Below are positions 18,169 to 27,430 of a stretch of DNA of 64,000 nucleotides, piece after piece. The notes below the pieces were generated by a model. That model had not been told where the DNA came from. It worked only from the letters and a program-made list of their open reading frames with translations, and made no database searches. Position 1 is the stretch's first letter; the number at the start of each line of letters is the position of its first letter. Location: NCBI RefSeq assembly GCF_031884435.1, contig NZ_CP134779.1, positions 124,001 through 188,000 on the forward strand. Direction: 5' to 3'. The translations under genes and the position numbers were made by a program. This stretch comes from Bosea sp. 685 (lineage in GTDB: Bacteria; Pseudomonadota; Alphaproteobacteria; Rhizobiales; Beijerinckiaceae).

Positions 18169-18928
18169 ACGCGATTTTGTGGGTTAGCGCGCTGCTGTTC
18201 GGCCCCAGAAAGGCCAGCGTCGAGTTCAGGGCGTCGATCACCAGCGCCGTCATCCGCGAGGCCGCAAGGTCGCCGTCGCGCTGGATGATCGCCTCCAAGA
18301 CGCGCTCATGATCGACGAGCGATTCGACGAAGTAATTGCGGTCATCGGCCGATTTGAGCAGCAGCGTCCACTGAATCGCCGCGGTGACGACGCTCGTCAG
18401 GCATTGCAGGGCGGAGTTCTGCGTCGCGGCAAAAATGGCCTCATGAAAGGCGAGATCGGCCCGGATCGTCGCCTCGGCATAGGGCGGGTTGTCGGTCATG
18501 CCGCGATAGGACGCCTCGATGCGCGCAAGGTCGGCGGGAGAGCGGCGGATCGCGGCAAGGCGCGCGGCGCTCGGCTCGACGAAACGGCGCAACTCGAAGA
18601 GATCGCGGATGAATTTCTCGTTCGGGTCGGCCTTGAAATGCCAGGACAGGACATCGGGGTCGAGCAGGTTCCAGCTTTCGCGAGGCGCGACGCGGGTGCC
18701 GCTTTTCGGCCGGGACTCGACCAGCCCCTTGGCGGTGAGCACCTTGACGGCCTCGCGATAGGCCGTGCGCGAGACCGAAATCTCGGAGCGCAACGCGTCC
18801 TCATTGGGCAAGAGCTCGCCGGCCTTGAAGGTTCCGGAGATGATGGCGACAGCGAGTTTCTGCGCGACCTGCCCGAACAGACGGTCGGCATTCAAGGTCG
18901 TCGGCCGCGAAAAATCGCGCACCCGCAT
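18167..18928 (-). CDS. GntR/FadR-family transcriptional regulator
   Basis: The protein has 253 residues; the ATG at 18928 follows AAGGAAGG. The winged helix-turn-helix covers residues 15-80 (FKAGELLPNEDALRSEISVS, RTAYREAVKVLTAKGLVESR). An FCD all-helical effector domain follows, with the Asp/His metal-site pattern: RADLAFHEAIFAATQN and ESLVDHERVLEAI. FCD proteins bind sugar acids or carboxylates. It is divergent from the ABC operon at 19188 and precedes the hydroxyacid dehydrogenase, so these two are the likely targets. Confidence 0.94.
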   Translation of the reverse strand: MRVRDFSRPTTLNADRLFGQVAQKLAVAIISGTFKAGELLPNEDALRSEISVSRTAYREAVKVLTAKGLVESRPKSGTRVAPRESWNLLDPDVLSWHFKADPNEKFIRDLFELRRFVEPSAARLAAIRRSPADLARIEASYRGMTDNPPYAEATIRADLAFHEAIFAATQNSALQCLTSVVTAAIQWTLLLKSADDRNYFVESLVDHERVLEAIIQRDGDLAASRMTALVIDALNSTLAFLGPNSSALTHKIA

Positions 18929-19000
18929 CGTCTTGGCCTTCCTTCCGCATCGCAGCAAAACGCGCTGGGAAACCCGGCGCTTTCGCTGCACTCCCGGCGC

Positions 19001-19033
19001 TTGACACGCCTGTCCGTATCGTATGACTTTATC
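19001..19033 (+). promoter_or_regulatory. Candidate promoter/operator for the sugar-type ABC operon
   Basis: TTGACA at 19001 is a perfect -35 match; TATGAC about 15 bases on could serve as -10. GTATGACTTTATC at 19021 overlaps this and resembles the element at 18156. Overlap with the -10 region would fit repression by the divergent GntR protein. Confidence 0.4.
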
Positions 19034-19187
19034 GCAGATGAAATTGGACGCAACAGGCGTGGCCTGGACTGCGGCCATTGGCATCGATCGGTCACAAGAA
19101 GCCGATAGAGCAAGCGGCGCGGAACGCTCGGGTCTTGGCCCGGACGGCACCGTGTCCTCGGGGAAGCAAGTCCAAAGGAAGGCTCAC

Positions 19188-20243
<1,056 letters not shown>

Positions 20244-20245
20244 GC

Positions 20246-20366
20246 CCGGCTTCGCGAAGCCGGCAGCAAGCAGTCCACGCGATCAGGAGAGACCACAACG
20301 CGACATCAAGCCCGGCCCGTTCCCTAGCGAACGGGCGGGCCGACAGAAAAACCGGATGGTCCGGTT
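20246..20366 (+). promoter_or_regulatory. Three consecutive hairpins between the ATPase and binding-protein genes
   Basis: CCGGCTTCGCGAAGCCGG (20246-20263) is a perfect palindrome; CCCGTTC/GAACGGG (20316-20335) and AACCGGA/TCCGGTT (20350-20366) follow. In ABC operons such structures often protect the downstream binding-protein message or damp upstream decay, giving more binding protein than ATPase. Confidence 0.6.
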
Positions 20367-20417
20367 CAAGGCGGCCGAAAAAGAGCTGCCGGACCCATAT
20401 CCCCAGGGAGGATGAAG

Positions 20418-21719
20418 ATGAATTTCGATCGCAGATCGCTGATCAAGGGCGGTGCGGCGCTGGGCCTCGGCGCCGGCACGAACCTGCTCGACTATGCCAA
20501 GGCCTGGGCGCAGGCCTCGCCGTTCAAGGTGGAGCCGAACGCCAAGATCAACCTGATGCGCTGGAAGCGCTTCGTCGAGGCCGAAGACGTCGAGTTCATG
20601 AAGCTCGTCGCGGCTTTCGAGGCGGCGACCGGCGCCAAGATCACCGTCACCAACGAATCCTATGACGATCTGCAGCCCAAGGCTTCGGTCGTGGCCAATA
20701 CCGGGCAGGGGCTCGACCTTGTCTGGGGTCTCTATTCGCTGCCGCATCTGTTCCCGCAGAAGTGCCTCGATCTCTCGGATGTCTCGAAATATCTCGGCGA
20801 GAAGCATGGCGGCTGGTTCCCCTCGGCGGAGGCTTACGGCAAGCTCGGCAACAAATGGATCGGCATTCCGATTGCCGCCAGCGGCGGCCTGGTCAATTAC
20901 CGCATCTCCTCGATTAACAAGGCCGGGTTCAAGGAATTCCCCAAGGACACCGCCGGTTTCCTTGAGCTCTGCAAGGCGCTGAAGGCGAACAACACTCCGG
21001 CGGGCATGGCCTTCGGCCACGCCTCGGGCGATGCCAACACCTGGCTGCACTGGCTGCTCTGGAGCCATGGCGGCAACCTCGTCGACAAGAACGACAAGGT
21101 CGTCATCAACACGCCCGAGACCGCCAAGGCGCTCGAATACGGCAAGGCGCTCTACGACACCTTCATTCCCGGCACGGCCTCGTGGAACGATTCCTCGAAC
21201 AACAAGGCTTTCCTCGCCGGCGAATTGCATACCACCGTCAACGGTATCTCGGTCTATGTCGCGGCCAAGAAGGAAAAGCCCGAAATGGCGGCCGATATGG
21301 ACCACGCCTATATGCCGATCGGGCCGGTGGGTAAGCCGACCGAGCTGCACCTGCCCTTCACGATGCTGGCCTTCCAGTTCACCAAGGTGCCGAACGCCTG
21401 CAAGGCCTTCATCGCCTTCATGCTGGATGCGCCGCAGTTCAACCCGTGGATCGGCGCGGCGCAGGGCTACCTGTCGCACTTCCTGGCCGAATACGACAAG
21501 AACCCGGTCTGGACCGCCGATCCGAAGACCACGCCCTTCCGCGACGTCGCCAAGCGCACGCTGACGCCGGCGGGCCTAGGTACGCTGGGCGAGAAGGCGG
21601 CCTCGGCGATCGCCGATTTCATCGTGGTCGATATGTTCGCGAATTACGCCACCGGCCGCGAAGACATCAAGGGCGCCATGGCCGGTGCCGAGCGACAGGC
21701 CAAGCGCATCTATCGCTGA
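20418..21719 (+). CDS. Extracellular sugar-type substrate-binding protein (family 1)
   Basis: The protein has 433 residues. I prefer the ATG at 20418 because GGGAGG directly abuts the first ATG (20412) and leaves proper spacing for the second. The N-terminus has the Tat motif DRRSLIKGG and a hydrophobic stretch ending near AWA-QA. The mature protein shows the two-lobe family 1 pattern (FMKLVAAFEAATGAKITVTN, GLVNYRISSINKAGF, NKAFLAGELHTTVNGIS). It captures the substrate in the periplasm for the permeases that follow. The ligand is not identifiable from the sequence. Confidence 0.93.
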   Translation: MNFDRRSLIKGGAALGLGAGTNLLDYAKAWAQASPFKVEPNAKINLMRWKRFVEAEDVEFMKLVAAFEAATGAKITVTNESYDDLQPKASVVANTGQGLDLVWGLYSLPHLFPQKCLDLSDVSKYLGEKHGGWFPSAEAYGKLGNKWIGIPIAASGGLVNYRISSINKAGFKEFPKDTAGFLELCKALKANNTPAGMAFGHASGDANTWLHWLLWSHGGNLVDKNDKVVINTPETAKALEYGKALYDTFIPGTASWNDSSNNKAFLAGELHTTVNGISVYVAAKKEKPEMAADMDHAYMPIGPVGKPTELHLPFTMLAFQFTKVPNACKAFIAFMLDAPQFNPWIGAAQGYLSHFLAEYDKNPVWTADPKTTPFRDVAKRTLTPAGLGTLGEKAASAIADFIVVDMFANYATGREDIKGAMAGAERQAKRIYR

Positions 21720-21734
21720 GCCTGGACAATTGCT

Positions 21735-21764
21735 TGCCACTGCCCGCTCCTGCGGGCTGTGGCA
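21735..21764 (+). promoter_or_regulatory. Strong stem-loop after the binding-protein gene
   Basis: TGCCAC-T-GCCCGC, loop TCCT, then GCGGGC-T-GTGGCA: 12 G/C-rich pairs with one mismatch, no T-run. It probably stabilises the binding-protein mRNA or partly stops transcription before the permeases. Confidence 0.65.
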
Positions 21765-21841
21765 GGCGTCCCGGCACATCGTAAAATCGCAATCCGGCTC
21801 GCCTGGCCGGACCCGTTTTTCATCCTGACACCGGAACCGCG

Positions 21842-22804
21842 ATGGCCAATTCAGCAATCGAGATGCCGGCCGTACTGACCAGGAGCAGGAGCGAGCGCTC
21901 CGCCTGGCAGAAGCTGTGTAGCAGCCGCAACTGGCTCGGATTCTGGTACATGCTGCCCGCTGCCGGCATCCTGATCCTGTTCCTGGGCTACCCGCTTTTC
22001 CTCGGCGTCTGGCTCTCCTTCACCGACACCAAGATCGGCCGCGCCGGCGAGTTCATCGGCCTGGAGAACTATGAGTGGCTCGGTGGTGACAGCGTCTTCT
22101 GGATGTCGGTGTTCAACACGCTGCTCTATACGGTGGTCGCCAGCGTTGCGAAGTTCGCGATCGGGCTTTATCTCGCCTTGCTGCTCAACAAGCACCTGCC
22201 GTTCAAGGCCCTGATCCGCGCGCTGGTACTGATCCCCTTCATCGTGCCGACGGTGCTCTCGGCCATCGCCTTCTGGTGGATCTACGATGCGCAGTTCTCG
22301 ATCATCTCATGGTCGCTGCGCCAGCTCGGCTGGATCGACCACAACATCAACTTCCTCGGCGACCCCTGGAATGCGCGCTGGTCGACGATCTTCGCCAATG
22401 TCTGGCGCGGCGTGCCCTTCATCGCGATCACGCTGCTGGCCGGCTTGCAGACCGTCTCGCCCTCGCTCTATGAAGCAGCGACGCTCGACGGCGCCACGAA
22501 CTGGCAGCGCTTCCGGCACATCACCTATCCGCTGCTGACACCGATCATCGCGGTGGTGATGACCTTCTCGGTCCTGTTCACCTTCACCGATTTCCAGTTG
22601 ATCTGGGCGTTGACGCGCGGCGGCCCGGTCAACGCGACCCATCTGATGGCGACCTTGTCCTATCAGCGTGCGATCATCGCTGGGCAGCTCGGCGAGGGCG
22701 CGGCGATCTCCACGGCGATGATCCCCTTCCTGCTCGCTGCCATCGGCATCGCCTGGTACGGGCTCCAGACACGCAAATGGCAGCAGGGCGGCAGCAATGA
22801 CTAG
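21842..22804 (+). CDS. ABC transporter permease (MalF/UgpA type)
   Basis: The protein has 320 residues. About 35 N-terminal cytoplasmic residues precede six transmembrane helices, beginning at WYMLPAAGILILFLGYPLF. The EAA loop that docks the ATPase is SLYEAATLDGATNWQRFRHITYP near residue 220. It forms the inner-membrane channel with the next gene product. Its last eight bases overlap the next start codon, so the two permeases are translationally coupled. Confidence 0.94.
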   Translation: MANSAIEMPAVLTRSRSERSAWQKLCSSRNWLGFWYMLPAAGILILFLGYPLFLGVWLSFTDTKIGRAGEFIGLENYEWLGGDSVFWMSVFNTLLYTVVASVAKFAIGLYLALLLNKHLPFKALIRALVLIPFIVPTVLSAIAFWWIYDAQFSIISWSLRQLGWIDHNINFLGDPWNARWSTIFANVWRGVPFIAITLLAGLQTVSPSLYEAATLDGATNWQRFRHITYPLLTPIIAVVMTFSVLFTFTDFQLIWALTRGGPVNATHLMATLSYQRAIIAGQLGEGAAISTAMIPFLLAAIGIAWYGLQTRKWQQGGSND

Positions 22805-23696
22805 CATCGACGCCGGCCACCGCGCCGCCACCCAGGACCATAGCGAGGGAATGGCCTATCTCGAGACGGTGCCGAGCCGCATCGTCACGACCTATATCCC
22901 GCTGTTCCTGATCCTCGTCGTGCTGCTCTTCCCGTTCTACTGGATGGCGCTGACGGCGGTGAAGCCCGACAGTCAGCTCATCGAGATGGACAAGGTTAGC
23001 CCATTCTGGACCTGGACGCCGACCTTCAAGCACATCCACAAGCTGCTGTTCGAGAGCGATTATCCGCGCTGGCTCTGGAACACGATGTTCATCGCCACCT
23101 GCGCCACCTTCATCTCGCTGGTGGCCAGCGTGCTCGCGGCCTATGCGATCGTGCGCCTGCGCTTCAAGGGGGCCCAGACCGTCGGCGCGCTGATCTTCCT
23201 GGCCTATCTCGTGCCGCCCTCGATCCTGTTCATCCCGCTGGCGACGGTCATCTACAAGGTTGGCCTGTTCGACACGCCGCTGGCGCTGATCCTGGTCTAT
23301 CCGACGATCCTGATCCCGTTCTCGACCTGGCTCCTGATGGGCTATTTCAAGACCATCCCCTTCGAGCTCGAGGAATGCGCCCTGATCGACGGCGCCAATC
23401 GCTGGCAGATCCTGACCAAGATCATCCTGCCGCTGGCGATCCCGGGGCTGATCTCGGCCTTCATCTTCTCGTTCACGCTGTGCTGGAACGAGTTTATCTA
23501 CGCGCTGACCTTCCTGTCATCGACGCAGAACAAGACGGTGCCGGTGGCGATCGTCAACGAGTTCGTCGATGGCGACATTTATCGCTGGGGCTCGCTGATG
23601 GCCGGCGCGCTGGCAGGCTCCTTGCCTCTCGTCATCCTCTACGCCTTCTTCGTCGAGCACTATGTGTCGGCGATGACCGGGGCGGTGAAGGAGTGA
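22797..23696 (+). CDS. ABC transporter permease (MalG/UgpE type)
   Basis: The protein has 299 residues. Six helices begin at TTYIPLFLILVVLLFPFYWMALTAVK, a standard MalG opening. The EAA loop is ELEECALIDGANRWQILTKIILPLA around residue 195-220. The ATG at 22797 overlaps the previous gene; an in-frame ATG at 22851 directly follows GCGAGGGA and is a weaker choice. It pairs with the upstream permease as the membrane part of the importer. Confidence 0.94.
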   Translation: MTSIDAGHRAATQDHSEGMAYLETVPSRIVTTYIPLFLILVVLLFPFYWMALTAVKPDSQLIEMDKVSPFWTWTPTFKHIHKLLFESDYPRWLWNTMFIATCATFISLVASVLAAYAIVRLRFKGAQTVGALIFLAYLVPPSILFIPLATVIYKVGLFDTPLALILVYPTILIPFSTWLLMGYFKTIPFELEECALIDGANRWQILTKIILPLAIPGLISAFIFSFTLCWNEFIYALTFLSSTQNKTVPVAIVNEFVDGDIYRWGSLMAGALAGSLPLVILYAFFVEHYVSAMTGAVKE

Positions 23697-23751
23697 CCAT
23701 TTGGCGTCGGATCGGCTAGGTTACATGAGGAGAGAATAATCGAGGACTGAT

Positions 23752-24264
23752 ATGGCAACTGATATTCCAAACTGGCTGGCGCTCCCTTTGGGTGTGCTTC
23801 TGAGCACGATAGTGTCAGTTCTTATCGTGGTGAAGCAGAAGAATATAATTGACTTCTATGGGACAAAGAATTCTACGTTTAAGGAAAGAACTAAAGCTAA
23901 AGACATTCAGATGTTTAGTGAGGCCAAGCATTATTGCGATAACAAAATTGAGTTTATAATATATCAGAATTTTATAATTAATAATAGATTTATAGACATT
24001 CTATTTATTATTGGCGCATCCACGTCGATGATCGTATTATTCAGCATAAGATCGATGATTTCCGATGCTGATGTCGATATGTATTTCGTAAAAATGAAAC
24101 TTTCGAAGATTATTATGTTGGCTTATCTTTCGTCTTTCTTCGTGCAATTCATTTGGTGTTTCAATCGATTCATGCGCGCAAAACGTTTTATGTGGCGCGT
24201 GGGGCAGTTCCATTTGTTCCAGGCGGAACTCAAAAAGAAGTGGGGGACATCGGAATTTGACTAG
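23752..24264 (+). CDS. A+T-rich three-helix membrane protein of unknown function
   Basis: The protein has 170 residues; GAGG lies seven bases before the ATG. I do not recognise it with confidence. Hydrophobic helices lie at about 8-28, 79-99 and 118-137, with a Lys-rich soluble segment at 29-75. The stretch NNRFIDILFIIGASTSMIVL followed by a helix ending FIWCFNRF faintly recalls DUF599-type membrane proteins. Codon use is strikingly different: codons such as ATA, TTA, AAT and AGA are frequent, G+C is near 35-40% against about 65% around it. This indicates recent transfer. It sits between the second permease and a dehydrogenase and overlaps the latter by eight bases. Confidence 0.7.
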   Translation: MATDIPNWLALPLGVLLSTIVSVLIVVKQKNIIDFYGTKNSTFKERTKAKDIQMFSEAKHYCDNKIEFIIYQNFIINNRFIDILFIIGASTSMIVLFSIRSMISDADVDMYFVKMKLSKIIMLAYLSSFFVQFIWCFNRFMRAKRFMWRVGQFHLFQAELKKKWGTSEFD

Positions 24265-25147
24265 CATCGCCTTCATCGGGCTCGGCGCCATGGGTGCGCC
24301 AATGGCCGAGAACCTCGTCAAACGGCAGTTCCGCGTCACCGGATTCGACATGCGCGAAAGCGCACGCGACGCGCTGGCCGCGGCCGGTGGGCATGCTGCC
24401 GACAGCGCCAAGGCCGCCGCGTCGGGCGCCGAGGCGCTGGTGCTGATGGTGGTGAACGCCGCTCAAGCGCGCGCGGTCCTGTTCGAGGCCGGCGCGCTTG
24501 CAGCGCTCAGCGACGGCGCGGTCGTCATGCTGATGGCGACCTGCCCGCCCGGCGAAGTCGAGGCGATCGCGGCCGAGGTCGTCAAATCCGGTCGGCATTT
24601 CGTCGATTCGCCTGTCTCGGGCGGTGTGGTCGGGGCAAGGGCCGCGACGCTCTCGATCATGGTCGGCGCGCCGCAGGAGAGCTTCGACAAGGCCAGGCCC
24701 GTGCTCGACGCGATGGGCGACAAGGTCTTCCATGTCGGTGAGAGGCCGGGGCAAGGCGCGACGGTGAAGACCGTCAACCAGCTGCTTTGCGGCGTGCATA
24801 TCGCGGTTGCAGCCGAGGCGCTGTCGCTGGCGGAGAAGGCTGGAATCGACGGGCGCGTGCTGTTCGAGATCATGGGCGGCTCTGCGGCATCCTCGTGGAT
24901 GCTCAGGGATCGCGGCCCGCGCATGCACGAGCCCGATCCGGCTGTCGCCAGCGCCGTCGACATCTTCGTCAAGGATCTCGGCATCGTGCTCGATGCCGGG
25001 CGCGCCGCCAAGACGGCGCTGCCGCTGGCGGCTGCCGCCCACCAGATGTTCCTGGCGACCTCGGGCCTGGGCCATGGCGCACGCGACGATTCGCAGGTGG
25101 TGCGGGCCTATCGTGCGCTCAACGCCAAGCCTGCGAATGATCCGTGA
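24257..25147 (+). CDS. NAD-binding 3-hydroxyisobutyrate/L-threonate dehydrogenase family protein
   Basis: The protein has 296 residues with a TTG start at 24257 (GGGGGA upstream); no ATG is near the natural N-terminus TSIAFIGLGAMGAPMAENL, which is the Rossmann motif. The substrate loop DSPVSGGVVGARAATLSIM and catalytic Lys in GATVKTVNQLLCGVH identify the beta-hydroxyacid dehydrogenase family; the C-terminal FVKDLGIVLD helix fits. It most resembles L-threonate dehydrogenase (LtnD), but the other enzymes of that pathway are not in the window. It is the likely catabolic partner of the ABC importer. The unusual start coincides with the foreign gene just upstream. Confidence 0.9.
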   Translation: MTSIAFIGLGAMGAPMAENLVKRQFRVTGFDMRESARDALAAAGGHAADSAKAAASGAEALVLMVVNAAQARAVLFEAGALAALSDGAVVMLMATCPPGEVEAIAAEVVKSGRHFVDSPVSGGVVGARAATLSIMVGAPQESFDKARPVLDAMGDKVFHVGERPGQGATVKTVNQLLCGVHIAVAAEALSLAEKAGIDGRVLFEIMGGSAASSWMLRDRGPRMHEPDPAVASAVDIFVKDLGIVLDAGRAAKTALPLAAAAHQMFLATSGLGHGARDDSQVVRAYRALNAKPANDP

Positions 25148-25149
25148 GG

Positions 25150-25166
25150 CCAGGCTCAGCGCCTGG
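25150..25166. terminator. Hairpin between convergent genes
   Basis: CCAGGC, loop TCAGC, GCCTGG. It spans the stop codon of the LacI gene and lies directly after the dehydrogenase stop, so it could end transcription from both sides. Confidence 0.45.
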
Positions 25167-26244
25167 GTGGAGCGGTCGTGGCGCGCAGTACGAGCTCCGG
25201 CGTCAGCAGCAGGCGCCGCGTCGGGGCGGCGGGCTCGGCGATGCGCTTGATCAGGAACTCCGCGGATTTGTGGCCCATCTCGTCCTGAAAATTCCTGATC
25301 GTCGTCAGGGCCGGATACCACTGCGCCGCCTCCTGAACGTCGTCGCAGCCGATCAGCGAGAAATCGACGCCCGCCTCCAGCCCGCGATGGCGCAAGCCCA
25401 TCATGGCGCCAAACGCGGTCAGGTCGTTGAAGCAGACTGCGGCCGTCGGCGGGTCGTCGACGTCGAGGACCGCCTGGATGCCCTTGAGGCCGTTCTCGCG
25501 CGTGCCATAGGCGGAATAGACGATGGCCGGGTCGAGCGGCATGTCGTGCCGCGTCAGCGTCCCGCAATAGCCGGCATAACGGTTGCGGCCGGTCGAGATG
25601 CTTTGGCTCTCGCCGAGAAAGGCGATGCGACGGTGGCCGAGCGCGATCAGATGCTCCACGGCGAGAACCGTGCCCTGGCGATCGTCGGAGCCGACGAAAT
25701 CGAGGTCGAGCCCGATGACCTCGCGCGAGAGCTGGACGAGCGGCACGCCGGCCGCGATCAGGTGGTCGAAGGCCTCGGGCGTGCTGCCGCCGGCCGCGCA
25801 GATGATCATGCCGTCGGGGCGGTATTCCTTCAGCGTGGAGAGCACACGGTCCTGGCGCTCCAGGTTCTCGGCATAGGTGCCGAGCAGGATCGAGCGGCCA
25901 TGGGCGGTGGCCGTCTCCTCGATCGCGGCCAGCAATTCGGCGAAATACGGGTTGGTGATGTCGTGGAAGCCGACGCCCAGGATGTTGGTGCGGTCGGTGC
26001 GCAAGGAGGCGGCGCTGCGGTTGTAGCTATAGCCCATCTCGCGGGCGATTTGCTGGACGCGCGTGCGCGTCGCCTCGGCGACCAGCGGCGAGCCGCGCAG
26101 CGCCAGCGAGACCGTCGCGGTCGAGACCGAGAGATGGTCGGCGATGATCTGCAGGGTGACGCGCCCACGACCGTTGAGGATGGCCGGCGGGTTCGCGGTC
26201 CTGCCCGGGGGCGTCGTCTCGGGCGGGGGGCCTTTGCCGGTCAT
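25156..26244 (-). CDS. LacI-family transcriptional regulator
   Basis: The protein has 362 residues. A 27-residue Pro-rich leader precedes the helix-turn-helix VTLQIIADHLSVSTATVSLAL and hinge helix REMGYSYNRSAASLRTDRT. The effector domain is the sugar-binding type (ILGVGFHDITNPYFAELLAAI; VGSDDRQGT; AVCFNDLTAFGAMMGL). It is convergent with the LtnD-like gene and divergent from the dehydrogenase at 26348. It probably represses one or both, and perhaps the ABC operon, until its sugar or polyol is present. Confidence 0.94.
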   Translation of the reverse strand: MTGKGPPPETTPPGRTANPPAILNGRGRVTLQIIADHLSVSTATVSLALRGSPLVAEATRTRVQQIAREMGYSYNRSAASLRTDRTNILGVGFHDITNPYFAELLAAIEETATAHGRSILLGTYAENLERQDRVLSTLKEYRPDGMIICAAGGSTPEAFDHLIAAGVPLVQLSREVIGLDLDFVGSDDRQGTVLAVEHLIALGHRRIAFLGESQSISTGRNRYAGYCGTLTRHDMPLDPAIVYSAYGTRENGLKGIQAVLDVDDPPTAAVCFNDLTAFGAMMGLRHRGLEAGVDFSLIGCDDVQEAAQWYPALTTIRNFQDEMGHKSAEFLIKRIAEPAAPTRRLLLTPELVLRATTAPPRR

Positions 26245-26347
26245 GCGCGCTTCTCCGGAAGCGGAATCAAGACCTCACAGCCTGTCCTGGGCCCGGCCAT
26301 TCCGTCACTCGATCATGTCAGTCTCATAGAAACAGGAGAAATTGAAG

Positions 26348-27259
26348 ATGAGCGCAAGCAAAGAGTCCATCGGTTTCATTGGCGTCGGCCTGATGGGCCA
26401 GGGCATGGCCCGCAATCTAGTGGATAAGGGCTTCCCGCTGACCGTGATGGGCCACCGCAACCGCAAGCCGGTGGAGGCGCTGGTCGCGGCCGGCGCAAAG
26501 GAGGCCAAGACGCCGAAGGAGCTGGCCGAGAACGCGACGATCATCTTCCTGTGCGTCACGGGCTCGGCCCAGGTCGAGGCGGTGGTGAACGGCCCCGACG
26601 GCATCGCGGCCGGGGCCAGGCCCGGGACCGTGATCGTCGATTGCTCGACCTCCGATCCGGGCGTCACGGTTCGGCTCGCGGCCGAGTTGGAAGCGAAGGG
26701 CCTGCATCTCGCGGATGCGCCGCTCGGCGGCACGCCGGCCCAAGCGGCGCTCGGGCAGCTCTCGGCGATGGTCGGCGCCGCGCCCGAGGTGTTCGCACGG
26801 ATCAAGCCGGCCTGCGAGGCCTGGGCGCAAAAGGTCGTGCATCTCGGCCCGGTCGGCGACGGCCACAAGATGAAGCTGCTCAACAACTTCCTCTCGATGG
26901 GCTATGCGGCGATCTATTCGGAGGCGCTGACGCTGGCGCAGAAGATCGGCATCACGCCGCAGACCTTCGACAGCGTTTTGCGTGGCAGCCGGATGGATTG
27001 CGGCTTCTACCAGACCTTCATGCAATATGTGCTGGAGCGCGACCGCGACGCCCACAAGTTCACGCTGGTCAATGCGCTGAAGGATGTCCGCTATCTCGAG
27101 AGCGTCGCGAATGCGGCGGGCGTGCCCAACCCGGTCGGCAACGCCGTGAAGAACGCGTTCGCCTCGGCCGTTGCGGCAGGGAAGGGCGAGGATTACGTGC
27201 CGATGCTGTCGGACTGGATCGCCTCGCAGAACGGCATCTCGCTGGCTGGGAAGGGCTGA
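26348..27259 (+). CDS. NAD(P)-dependent beta-hydroxyacid dehydrogenase family protein
   Basis: The protein has 303 residues; the ATG at 26348 follows CAGGAGAAATTGAAG. Rossmann motif GFIGVGLMGQGMARNL, substrate loop DAPLGGTPAQAALGQLS and the catalytic Lys region GDGHKMKLLNNFLSMG define the family of 3-hydroxyisobutyrate and tartronate-semialdehyde reductases. It is a paralogue of the gene at 24257, though clearly diverged. Divergent placement from the LacI gene suggests direct control. The substrate is probably a small 3-hydroxyacid. Confidence 0.92.
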   Translation: MSASKESIGFIGVGLMGQGMARNLVDKGFPLTVMGHRNRKPVEALVAAGAKEAKTPKELAENATIIFLCVTGSAQVEAVVNGPDGIAAGARPGTVIVDCSTSDPGVTVRLAAELEAKGLHLADAPLGGTPAQAALGQLSAMVGAAPEVFARIKPACEAWAQKVVHLGPVGDGHKMKLLNNFLSMGYAAIYSEALTLAQKIGITPQTFDSVLRGSRMDCGFYQTFMQYVLERDRDAHKFTLVNALKDVRYLESVANAAGVPNPVGNAVKNAFASAVAAGKGEDYVPMLSDWIASQNGISLAGKG

Positions 27260-27304
27260 GCGTCTAGTTCGAAAGCATGCGCCTCAGGAAGCATCATCCG
27301 CGCC

Positions 27305-27408
27305 GTCATCCCGGACGCAGCGAAGCGGAGATCCGGGATCCATCGTAGGGAACTGCGCTCTACGATGGATCCCGGGTCAGCGCGGCTTTGCCGCTTGCCC
27401 GGGATGAC
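27305..27408. repeat. Interspersed palindrome, REP-like family C, copy 2
   Basis: Outer arms GTCATCCCGG and CCGGGATGAC enclose GATCCGGGATCCATCGTAG and CTACGATGGATCCCGGG. It lies between two converging genes and could act as terminator. The copy at 4495 lacks the left outer arm. Confidence 0.85.
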
Positions 27409-27430
27409 GCTGTGTTTCCGGGAAAACTTG

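Noticed and set aside
20412..20420. First ATG of the binding-protein gene as start
   Set aside because: The ribosome site GGGAGG touches it directly; the ATG two codons later has proper spacing.
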